From Campanula takesimana (taxonomy: Eukaryota; Streptophyta; Magnoliopsida; Asterales; Campanulaceae), in assembly GCA_026119855.1 (NCBI GenBank), contig JAOWBW010000249.1, positions 372,001-436,000 of the forward strand: a stretch of DNA of 64,000 nt. Direction: 5' to 3'. Below are positions 9,509 to 21,500 of the stretch, in pieces. Each line of letters opens with the position of its first letter. Within the stretch, counting starts at the first letter, position 1. The position numbers and the translations under genes were made by a program. Under the pieces are notes generated by a model that saw only the letters and a program-made list of their open reading frames with translations, did no database searches and had not been told where the DNA came from.

Positions 9509-12500
9509 ATGGATGCCCTAGTTGCTAATCCCTCAGTAAGAATTCATTACACGACTAATTGCATCTCGTCATTGTCAAACGGAAAGGGCAAATGCAACAA
9601 AAATTTGTTCAAATATGCTCATTATTGGAGTATCTCTATGCGATTGCGAATCCCCAAGTTCAAGATCCAAGTTCTCCCAATTGAGGTAATTTTTCTTCAT
9701 ATTTACTAAGTTTAGAGTAGAATTGGGTTCAATAAAAGGTTGCAAAGCAGAGAATTTTTGTTTTTGTTGTTTTAATTTGTTTTCTCTCGGTAAATTGATG
9801 AACAGGCGAAAGTGTTAGGTCTTATTCTTGAGCATGAATAGGTCTGGCTCTCGTGTTTATTTCAAAGTGTTCATAGTTTGAAATTGCACCACTTCTGGGA
9901 GTAATTGCAGAATACAAATTTCTCATGCATCTAATGCTTTTGTTTGGTAATGTGATCACTTTTTTTTTTTTTTTTTTTTCCAATTGGTATTGTGAAGGGG
10001 AAAGAAAGAAAAAAGTGAATGCTTGATGCTAAATATGGTGGAGGGGAAAAGTGGGAGATGGAGATAGAGGTAAATTTGAAGTATTGAAAACATTATTCTT
10101 TGTTTGGTATGAAGGAAGTGTGAAAAAGGTGTTGAAATAGGGTGAATGGGTTTTTTCTTTTGAGCCCACCACTTTTCAAGCTCACAGCGATGGAGATGTA
10201 TGACAGTGGGAGGTATATAGGAACTACATGGAGATGCATATGAAAGTTGTGGTATATTACTGTTAAACAAGAAGAGACTATATATATTAAATCATCAACT
10301 GCTGATGTTGTTGCTGATGAGGTTGCTGCTGATGTGGTTGCTGCTGATGATGCTGCTGATGTGGTTGCTGCTGATGATGCTGCTGATGAGGGTTGTTAGT
10401 CAGTTAGTTAGTTTGTTAGTTAGTTGTGCAACTTGTGTATCTTGTTAAGACAACTGTTAATCTTTAATTGGTAGTTAGGTTGTTGTCTCTTGTATATAAG
10501 TTAGATAGGTTCTCTCTGTATGGTAACAATTCATTCTTGAGAAGAAAGTGTTAGTTTGCTTTCCCATTTCTCTCTCTTTTGTCTATGAATGTTCATCAAT
10601 TTTCTATGTGCTGGACTGCCATGTTTAACATGGTATCAGAGCTATCATTCATGATGGCCTGATCCTCTCTCTTCCGCTTGCTTAATCTCTTACCATACTT
10701 ATTGATTCGAATCATTTGATCGATCAATTTCTCTGTTCTATTCGATGAATTCTTATTTGTCGATTTTGTGCCCTAATTTTTTTTTTTTTTTTTTTTTTTT
10801 GCAATTCTAGGTTGAATCTCTCTGATTCAACGGTGTTCTTCTATTCCGATCTGTGATTGCTTTTGGATTCTTCGTCGATCATCATGCCTGACGATTCCAG
10901 CTCCTCCGATGGTGATGAAGTGCTTGAGTTCTACGATCTACCAGCTAATGTGGTGCAATTGCATCCATCTCATCCGCTATTTCTGAACACGAGCGATCAT
11001 CCCGGTATGGTTCTAGTCACTCAGGTTCTTACCGATCTCAATTTTACTCTATGGAAACGCTCTTTTACAAATGCGTTGATAGCTAAAAATAAATTTGGAA
11101 TTGTGACTGGTGAATGCATGCAACCTGCTGCTACATCCAAATACTCAATGCATTGGGCAAGATGCAACAGTATGGTTATTGCTTGGCTTTTGAATGCTGT
11201 CAGTTCTGACATTGCTACAAGTTTAGTGTATTTTTCAACTGCTAAAGAGGCTTGGGATGACCTGATGTCTAGGTTTTCTTTGTGTGATGCTCCTAAAATT
11301 TTCCATATAAGTCAGGAAATTGCAAATTGTGTTCAATGTGCTTTGACTGTGAATGGTTACTTCACTAAGTTTAGGGGTTTATGGGATGAATTCTCTAGTA
11401 TTAGTCATGTGCCCAGATGCTCTTGCAATTGTACATGTGGTGCTAGCAAGAAGCAAGAGGCCTATGAGAACTTGCAGAAGCTCACTAGGTTTCTTATGGG
11501 GCTGAATGAGAATTTCACTCATGTCAGAGGACAGATCTTGAGGATGATGCCTCTTCCTTCTCTATCCAATGCTATCTCTCTTCTTGTAGAGGAAGAAGGG
11601 CAAAGGAAGTGCTCTGTCACCCCTTCTCCCATAAATGTTAGTGATATATCTACTGCCTTATTGAGCAAGGCTCGTGGTCAGTCTTCTATGGCTCCTGCAC
11701 CTAGAACCTTCAAGCCCAGAGTTGGTCAGAAATCTAGGTTTTGGTGTGAACATTGTCATTGGGAGACACACACCAAGGACAGGTGCTTTTACTTACATGG
11801 CTATCCTGAATGGCATGCTCTCTATGGCACTAAGCCAGACTCTTCTAAAATGCCCAAGCTAAAGAATAAGATTCTGCTGCCATGGTTGAGTCCAGTTCCA
11901 ACTTCTCTGACATCTCTACAACTGATCCCAAAGGCCTTATCACTACTTCTCAGTATGATCACTTGCTTAATCTTCTAACTGCTGCTGGTCTTACTGGGAG
12001 TTCTTCTACTTCTGTTCCTTCCCTGAGCAGTCCTGAAGCTCATATGGCAGGTACAATTGTTTGTTCAAATATTGCTAACTCTACTGCTTTTACTCATCAT
12101 AACTTTGCTACTAATGATTGGATTTGTTGAAGTATGCCTCATTATCTGCTGGAAATATATGCTGAAAATAAGTAAACTTGGACTTGCTGACCAAGTCTTT
12201 AGCATTTATTCTGTTTTGTTTTTACTGTTGCTATTTTTTAGCAAGTAGTTAGTATGTTTCTATTTTTTAGTAAAGAGTGAGCCTGTTACTTGATAATGGC
12301 CAGTCTTTTAGGAACTTTTAGTTGTTGAATTCTCTATTTAAAGAGAATCAGTTCTTAGAATTAATATGCAAGTTTTCTTTCATATTTTTCTTCTTTTGTT
12401 ACTGCTGCCTTTGTTGATTATTTTGCTTTCTTTAGCCTTTTATCCAACAATTGGTACGGAGCTATTTCTTCTTGAGGGACTGTGAGAGTTTGAGGGTAAC

Positions 12501-15500
12501 CCACATTCAAAATCTTGCTCAACAAATCAGCCATGCTATGGATTCTGAAACACCTTTCACAGCTATTGCTCCTCCGGTGTTCACGGGTGAAAATTATCAG
12601 GTGTGGGCGGTTAGAATGAGGATTACCTTTCAAGTAGATCTCTAGGTGAATCCCTCCTTTACCAAACAACCCAACTCTTGCTCAAATCAAGAACCACAAG
12701 GAAAGAAGGCAGCGGAAATCGAAAGCAAAGTCATGTTTGTTTTCATCCGTTTCTCCAACAATTTTTACCAGAATTATGACCTTGAAGTCAGCAAATGAAA
12801 TCTGGGACTTCCTCAAGCAAGAGTACGAAGGCGATGAGAGGGTCAAAGGGATGCAAGTGCTGAATCTGATCAGGGAGTTTGAGATGCAGAAGATGAAGAG
12901 TCAGAAACTGTGAAGGAGTATGCTGACAGACTTCTCAGCATTGCTAAAAGGTTGCTTGGAGGTAAACTTTCCGATTCCAGAGTTGTTCAGAAAATTCTCG
13001 TAACTCTTCCAGAAAGGTTTGAGATAACAATTTCCTCTCTGGAAAATAGTAAAGATATGTCAAGTATTACCTTAGCAGAATTGCTGAATGCTTTGCTTGC
13101 TCAAGAGCAAAGAAGGCTTATGAGGCATGAAGGTTCAGTTGAGGGTGCTTTGCAAGCTAAACTGCAGATCAATGAAGGTGGAAAAGGAAAGAAGATTGTA
13201 AAGAAAGAATTTGCTGAACATGATGCTGCAAATAACAGTAAAAATGGAGGAAATAACAAGCCAAGTTACCCTCCATGTCAGTACTGTGAAAGGAGAAGTC
13301 ATCCACACTCCAAGTGTTGGAGAAGACCTGATGTTAGATGCAACAAATGCAAGCAACTAGGCCACATCGCAAAGATTTGCAAGACTAAAAAGCAGCCACA
13401 ACAAATAGATGCGAAAGTTGCTGATCAAGAGGAAGAAGAACAATTATTTGTAGCAACATGTTTTGCTACAAGTAATTCAAGTGAAAGCTGGTTGATTGAT
13501 AGTGGTTGCACTAATCATATGACGTATGATGAAGAACTTTTCAAGGAGCTCGACAAATCTGCAAAATCAAAGGTTAGAATCGGCAACGGAGACTGCATTG
13601 ATGTCAAAGGAAAGGGAACAGTGGCAATTGAAAGTTGTTTAGGTACTAAAACAATCACTGATGTTCTTTACGTACCTGAAATTAATCAAAATTTGCTAAG
13701 TGTTGGGCAGTTGCTTGAAAAAGGATATAAAATTGTGTTTGAGGACAGAAGGTGTGTCATCAAGGATGCAAAAGATCAACAATTGTTCAAGGTGAAAATG
13801 AAGGGGAAAGCTTTTGCGTTGGACCTGATGGAAGTGGAGCAAACTGCATTTTCGAGTTCAAATAGCACTACTGCAGATAACAATGGTGCCGAGCTTTGGC
13901 ACAAGAGGTTGGGACACTACAATCATTCAGCATTGCTGCTGATGAAGAAAATGGAGCTTGTGAAAGGCCTGCCACCACTAGATGAACTCTTGTCCAATTG
14001 TCGAGCGTGTCAATATGGCAAGCAAACAAGGCTGCCATTTTTGCAGAGTACATGGAGAGCATCAGAGAAGTTGCAGTTGATCCATACTGATCTTTGTGGA
14101 CCTCAAACTGAACCGTCATTACAAGGAAGTAAGTATTACATTGCATTCATAGATGACCTGACCAGAATGTGTTGGATTTACTTCCTAAGGTTCAAGTCAG
14201 AGGTTGCAGTAGTGTTCATGAAGTTCAAAGCTTGGATTGAGAACCAAAGCAGCTGCAAAATTCAGATTTTGAGATCAGACAACGGGAAAGAGTACACGTC
14301 AAACCAGTTTAATTTGTTTTGTGAAGAAGCAGGAATTGAACACCAGCTTACTATCCCTTATACTCCGCAGCAAAATGGGGTTAGTGAGAGGAAGAACAGA
14401 ACAATAATGGAGATGGTTCGATGCATGTTACATGAGAAAGGGCTCCCTAAAAAATTCTGGGCAGAAGCAGCAAACACTGCTGTTTTTTTGCTGAATAGGC
14501 TCCCTACAAAAGCTGTCAAAGGAAAAACTCCTTTTGAAGCATGGTATGGCTATAAACCTTTTGTAAAGAACCTTAAAGTTTTTGGTTGCATATGTTTTTC
14601 ACATGTACCTCAGGTTAAAAGAGATAAGCTTGATAGAAGAGCAATTCCCGGCATATTCATTGGCTACAGCAACGTGTCTAAAGCTTATAGAATTTTTCAT
14701 CCTCAAGATAGAAAGATTCTAGTAAGCAGAGATGTTCATTTTGTGGAAGAGGAACAATGGTGTTGGGAAGGAAACAAAGGAGAGCATATAGATAACGTTC
14801 CGCTGCTACATAATCCTCCAATCGAAAGTAGAAACTCTCCGCTTGTGCAAGGAGAAGACATTGATGATCCTCCAATCAGGGGTACTAGATTGCTCTCTGA
14901 TATATATCAAAGATGCAATGTTGCATTTTTTGAGCCAGCCGGATTCATCGAAGCTGAAAAGGATCCTAAGTGGGTGGTTGCAATGCAGGAGGAGCTGAAT
15001 ATGATCGAGAAAAACCAGACCTGGCAGCTTGTTGAAAGGCCTGAAGACAGGAAGGTTATTGGAGTCAAATGGGTGTTCAGAACAAAGTTGAATGCAGATG
15101 GTTCAGTCAACAAACACAAGGCCAGACTTGTGGTAAAGGGGTTTGCTCAAGTGTATGGCATCGATTTTTCAGAAACATTTGCTCCAGTCGCACGCCTCGA
15201 TACAATCAGATTGCTTCTTGCATTAGCCGCACAGAAGGGGTGGAAGGTATTTCAACTTGATGTTAAGTCTGCCTTTCTTAATGGCTACTTGCACGAGGAG
15301 ATATATGTAGAGCAGCCTGAGGGATTTGCAGTGAAAGGGCAGGAAGACAAAGTGTATTTGCTGAACAAGGCTTTGTATGGCCTCAAGCAGGCTCCACGGG
15401 CCTGGTACAGCAGAATAGATGAGTATTTTTTGAGTCTTGGATTTACAAAGAGTCTAAGCGAGTCAACTCTATATGTTAAACACTCTAATGCTGATATTTT

Positions 15501-18500
15501 GATTATTTCACTATATGTGGATGATCTCTTGGTTACAGGAAGTAATGCCACTCTTATTGAGCAATTTAAACAGGAGATGATGAAGGTCTTTGAAATGACT
15601 GACCTAGGAGTAATGGCATTCTTTCTTGGAATGGAGATCAGACAAGATCAGCAAGGTGTTTTCATATGTCAGAAACGGTATGCCAAGCAAATTTTGAGGA
15701 AATTTCAGATGGAGGATTGCAAGTCAATGGGTACTCCAATGAATCAAAAAGAGAAGCTTTGCAAGGAAGATGGTGCTGAAAAGGTGAATGAGTCTATCTA
15801 CAGAAGCCTCATAGGTTGTTTAATGTATCTCACAGCAACCAGACCTGATATTATGCAAGCTGTGAGTGTGCTGTCCAGATTTTTGCATTGTGCAAGTGAA
15901 GAGCATCTGAAGGCAGCAAAACGAGTCCTTAGATATGTCAAAGGAACTCTTGATCATGGAGTGTTGTTTAATCATGGTCGTACTCTTAATTTTCATGGCT
16001 TCTCTGATAGCGATTGGGCAGGATCGACAGATGACATGAAGAGTACATCAGGGTACTGCTTCTCACTCGGTTCAGGAGTGTTTTCATGGAGTTCTAAGAA
16101 GCAGGAGATAGTTGCTCAATCTACTGCTGAAGCTGAATTTATAGCTGCAACATCAGCTATAAATCAAGTTTTATGGCTAAGGAAAGTTTTAGCTGATTTG
16201 AAAATGGATCAAGAGGAAGGCACTAAAGTGTTTGTGGACAACCAGGCAGCTATTGCAATCTCTAACAATCCTGTTTTCCATGGAAAGACCAAGCACTTTA
16301 ACATCAAGCTATATTTCCTAAGAGAAGTTCAGAAAAATGGTGAAGCTTGCTTGATTTATTGTAAAACAAATGACCAGTTGGCTGATATATTCACGAAGGC
16401 TCTTCCAAAAGGTCGATTTGAGTTTCTACGAGACAAGCTAGGAGTTTGCAGCTACTGATCCAAGGAGGAGTGTTGAAGTATGCCTCATTATCTGCTGGAA
16501 ATATATGCTGAAAATAAGTAAACTTGGACTTGCTGACCAAGTCTTTAGCATTTATTCTGTTTTGTTTTTACTGTTGCTATTTTTTAGCAAGTAGTTAGTA
16601 TGTTTCTATTTTTTAGTAAAGAGTGAGCCTGTTACTTGATAATGGCCAGTCTTTTAGGAACTTTTAGTTGTTGAATTCTCTATTTAAAGAGAATCAGTTC
16701 TTAGAATTAATATGCAAGTTTTCTTTCATATTTTTCTTCTTTTGTTACTGCTGCCTTTGTTGATTATTTTGCTTTCTTTAGCCTTTTATCCAACAGGATT
16801 GTTGACACTGGGGCAACTGATCATGTCACTGCCTCCTTCCATCTCCTTCATAACCCTATTCCCACTCAAGTTGTGTTACATCTGCCTAATGGTAAATTTG
16901 TTCCTATCACCCACAAAGGAACAATTACCCTTGCTAATAATCTTGTTCTCAAAGATGTTCTCTATGTTCCTAATTTCAAGTTTAATCTCATCTCTGGGAG
17001 GAAACTCACTCTTGACAATTCCTGTCTTCTTATTTTCTCTTCATCTCACTGTCTTATACAGGACCCTCAACACAAGACCCTCAAGGGGATTGGCAGCCTT
17101 GATGGTGGTCTGTATAAAATTGTTTTCAATTCTCCTGTTTCATCTGCTGATGTTCCCCATATCCCTTCCAATGTATCCCAGTCTTGTAACAGTTTCATTA
17201 CTTCTCCTTCTGTAACTACTTCTCAGCTTTGGCATCTAAGACTTGGCCATGTACCATTTGATTCATTAAAGAACTACTCTCATATATCTGGTTCTTCTTG
17301 TTCTTCTCAATCGAGTATCTGTGATGTATGCCATTATGCTAAATTATTACTAGATTACCATTTCCCCTTAGCACATCTCATTGTCCTGCTCCTTTTGATC
17401 TCTTACACTGTGATGTGTGGGGGCCTTACAGACGTCATACTCATGAGGGATTCACTTCTTTTCTTACCATAGTAGATGACCACTCTAGGTGTACTTGGAT
17501 ATACCTTTTTAAATCCAAAGATCTTGTTTGCCATTTTATGAAAATTTTCCTTCAAATGGTAAGAACTCAGTTTAACACTGTTGTCAAGGAAATTAGATCT
17601 GACAATGGGATAGGATTTTTCAATGGTGAAATGTCTCCTTTACTTCATTCTTTTGGCATTTTGCATCAGAGTTCTTGTATTTCTTCTCCCCAACAAAACG
17701 GCAGGGCAGAAATTAAACACAAACATCTTCTTGAACTTGCTAGAGCTCTTAGGTTCCAAGCCCATTTACCTATTAAATTTTGGGGGGATTGCCTTCTTTG
17801 TGCTTCCTATCTCATCAATAGAATTCTTTCCAGACTTCTATCCAACAAAACACCTTTTGAAATGCTCTTAAAAGTCCCTCCTTCTTACCAACACTTAAAA
17901 GTCTTTGGTTGTCTTTGTTTTGCTGCAACCATTGCTCAAAACAGAGATAAATTTTCTTCTAGAGCTCAAAGGTGTGTTTTCCTAGGATATCCTTTTGGCA
18001 AGAAAGCATACAAGCTTTACAATCTTGATACTCATAAAGTTTCTTCAACAGTGATGTTAAATTTCATGAGACTATTTTTCCATATTCTCCTTCTTTTTCA
18101 TTCTGATCCTGCTACCACTACTACTCCTTCAAGGTCTATACCTCTACCTACCTCTTTTCCTACTTTCACTCATTCTGATATAGACAATGATAGTCTATTT
18201 TGTGCTTCTCCTTCTTTACCTACTACATCTACTACTCCCACAATTTCTTCATCTACTTTTATTCCTGTCATTCCTTCTCATTCTTCTTCTCCAGTTCCTC
18301 CTTCTGGCCGACCTGTCAGAACTAAAACTTTGCCTTCCAAATATAAAGATTTTGTAGTTAACATTTCTTACAAATCTACTGCTAATACTGTCCAGCAAGT
18401 CAAGTACCCCTTGTCTGATTACTTTTCTTACAATTCTCTGTCATCTTCATACAAAGCCTTTGTAGTTAACATTTCTGAGTCAGTTGAACCACACACTTAT

Positions 18501-21500
18501 GCTCAAGCTGTTAACAATCCTCATTGGTGCAAAGCTATGGCTACTGAGCTACAAGCTTTAGAATTAAATAATACTTGGACTTTACAAATGTTACCTCCCA
18601 ACAAAAAGGTTGTTGGATGCAAATGGATTTATAAAATTAAACACAATCCTGATGGCTCTATAGACAAATACAAGGCCAGACTTGTAGCTAAAGGCTTCAC
18701 TCAAACTGAGAGCCTTGATTACTTTGATACCTTTGCCCCTGTGGCAAAGATGACTACAGTCAGGACTCTTCTTGCTGTGACTGCTATTAGAGATTGGCAC
18801 CACTCAAATGGATGTCACCAATGCCTTTCTACATGGCAATCTTGATGAAGAGGTCTACATGTCCCTTCCTCAAGGGTATACTCCTCCATCCACTGAACTT
18901 GTATCTCATTCTAAGGGTAAACTGGTATGTAAATTGCTCAAATCCCTGTATGGCTTAAAGCAATCTCCTAGACAGTGGTTCCAAGGTTTTCCACATGTTT
19001 AGTTGAGTATGGTTTTCAGCCGTCTGCCTGTGATCATTCTCTGTTTACCCTAAAACTGCCACCACTTTCCTTATAGTCCTCATATATGTGGATGACATGC
19101 TCATTGTTGGTCCTAATCTGACTCATATAGCTGCTCTCAAGGCCCATCTTCATACTGTCTTCCCTATCAAAGACCTTGGAGTTCCAAAATATTTCTTGGG
19201 TTTGGAAATTGCAAGGAACTCTACTGGAATATATTTGCATCAGAGGAAATACACCTTGGACATCTTGCATGACACTGGTCTCACTGGAGCTAAGCCAAGT
19301 TCAGTTCCTATGGCTTTGAATCATAATTTAGCTACTGTGACTAGTCCTGTTCTTGAACACCCTGAGGTATATAGGAGGTTGGTGGGGAGATTGATCTACT
19401 TAACCATTACAAGACCAGATATCTCTTATGCAGTGCATATTTTGAGCCAGTTTCTGTCTCATCCTACTCATGCCCATATGCAAGCTGCTTATAAACTGTC
19501 AAATATCTCAAACAATCTCCTGATCAAGGTATCTTATGATAGGCACAGATAATATACTACTGAAATAATAAAGAAAAGACTTACTTATTTTATTCAACGA
19601 AACAGAAAAACACCAACAATAACAAGGACTCTAGGACTCTCCTGCGACTCTCCTACAGAACAATGAAATACCAACAATTATAGAGGTTGGCACTCTCCTA
19701 CCAGCTATTCTAGAGGCTGGAACTCTCCCAAGTCAATAGACCTCCAATACTATTTTCTGGATGAGTTTCTCCTCCATACTGCCCCTTATTTATAGTCTTA
19801 AGAAAATAAAAGAAAGTAACCTAAACATTATTCAAGCCCCTAATTCAGCATGACATCTTTAGCAATTGTAACATCTTCATGATCCTAGCCATAATTTCAG
19901 CAACTTGTCTCCCTTTCCATTCTTGAGTCTAGATGTCTATCATTACCCCCCGCCCAAACTTTCACCTTGTCCTCAAGGTGAATATTAGGAGACTGATTTC
20001 TGCACCTTGGAATATTCCTGGCTTCCACCGTAGCCCTAGCCTCTGCAGTTTCACATAGATACCTCCTGGATCCCACCACTCATATGATAACCCCAAACAA
20101 ATTATTGAAATTTCAGCATGTACATGAATTACATGAGATACCCCTTCCATTTCATGCACTGAAGCACACCTCTCATCCATGAATTGGTGTCCAAACTCCT
20201 GTAATTTGAGTACCAATTCAAGATCACCATAAACTTTTACTTCGTAATTACATTTGACACCTGATTCAAGCAATCTCTTAAGTCTTCCTCCTGGCCATTC
20301 TATTGAACAATTAGTGTTCATTGCTGCAATTTGTTTCCTCTGTGGAAATTGATTGTAACTTTCAGCATCTGAGCTTGTTGAATAGAGTTCCATACCCGTT
20401 TCATCAACTAGCTTCGAAATATCAACTTCTAGGGAATCCTTTACACAATCAATAACCATAGAAGAAGAACATTTTTGAATACCTTTTGTCTCTTGATAGT
20501 TCTCTGTTGATTTATTTTCTTGAGCATTGGAGTGCTTAAGATACATCATAGCCCAATATACTGAAGAAGGCGCTAGCCCTTTGACGTAAGACTTACTTCC
20601 TTCTTCCATTCCAGCGATGAAATGTTCCAGGAAGAAAGCTTCAGTCAGTTCTTCACACATGTGAGGCTATGGTCTCCAATTGACATCGAACAATCTGGAA
20701 CTCATTGATGTATTCATCTAATGAATTTATCTGGACCACTCGCTCAAGGAATGCAGATGCACTCCTTTCTAACCTGTTTCTATCTTTCGGGCACTCGAGT
20801 AAGATTTGTGGATCGACTCCCAGCAAAAAATAACCATCATACCCCATTATTCCTCAGCAACTTGCGCAGCAACCTGCTCTGGTACCAATTGATAGGCACA
20901 GATAATATACTACTGAAATAATAAAGAAAAGACTTACTTATTTTATTCAACGAAACAGAAAAACACCAACAATAACAAGGACTCTAGGACTCTCCTGCGA
21001 CTCTCCTACAGAACAATGAAATACCAACAATTATAGAGGTTGGCACGCTCCTACCAGCTATTCTAGAGGCTGGAACTCTCCCAAGTCAATAGACCTCCAA
21101 TACTATTTTCTGGATGAGTTTCTCCTCCATACTGCCCCTTATTTATAGTCTTAAGAAAATAAAAGAAAGTAACCTAAACATTATTCAAGCCCCTAATTCA
21201 GCATGACATCTTTAGCAATTGTAACATCTTCATGATCCTAGCCATAATTTCAGCAACTTGTCTCCCTTTCCATTCTTGAGTCTAGATGTCTATCATCTTA
21301 TACTCTAAATCAAGTGCTCTTACTTTAAAGGCTTACAGTGATGCTGATTGGGTGCATGTCCCATCACAAGAAAATCATTAACAGGTTATTGTGTATGTTT
21401 GGGGGATGCTTTGATTTCTTGGAAGTGTAAGAAACAACCCACTGTGAGTAGATCCTCTGCTGAATCAGAATATAGGGCAATGGCTTTTGTGTGTTGTGAA

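Larger units (their letters stand above)
12125..16795 (+). mobile_element. young Ty1/copia LTR retrotransposon B nested in A
   Basis: LTRs at 12125-12449 and 16471-16795 are 325 bp each and look identical base for base. They begin TGTTGAAGTATG and end TTATCCAACA. The 5-bp duplication GGATT (12120-12124, 16796-16800) is perfect. A primer-binding-site-like TTGGTACGGAGC follows the 5' LTR, and AAGGAGGAG precedes the 3' LTR. The internal region has damaged gag but an uninterrupted pol frame. Identical LTRs imply a very recent insertion, later than A. Confidence 0.97.
19537..21295 (-). mobile_element. non-autonomous LTR element C (gypsy-derived, LARD/TRIM-like), antisense in A
   Basis: Two 406-bp LTRs (19537-19942, 20890-21295), TGATAG...TCTATCA on the plus strand, with one difference seen (19688-19692 ACTCT versus 21044-21048 ACGCT area). 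The 5-bp duplication TCTTA is at 19532-19536 and 21296-21300. Read on the minus strand, the right LTR is followed by the primer-binding site TGGTACCAGAGC, and the left LTR is preceded by the polypurine GGGCGGGGGG. The 947-bp interior encodes only gag-like fragments and a pol tail, so it cannot move itself. Confidence 0.93.

Noticed and set aside
13135..13356. Minus-strand frames within element B pol
   Set aside because: Shadows of the intact plus-strand polyprotein.
16712..17215. 167-codon leucine-rich open frame
   Set aside because: Shadow frame of element A protease/integrase and of the B LTR; the real frame has the DTGATDH motif.
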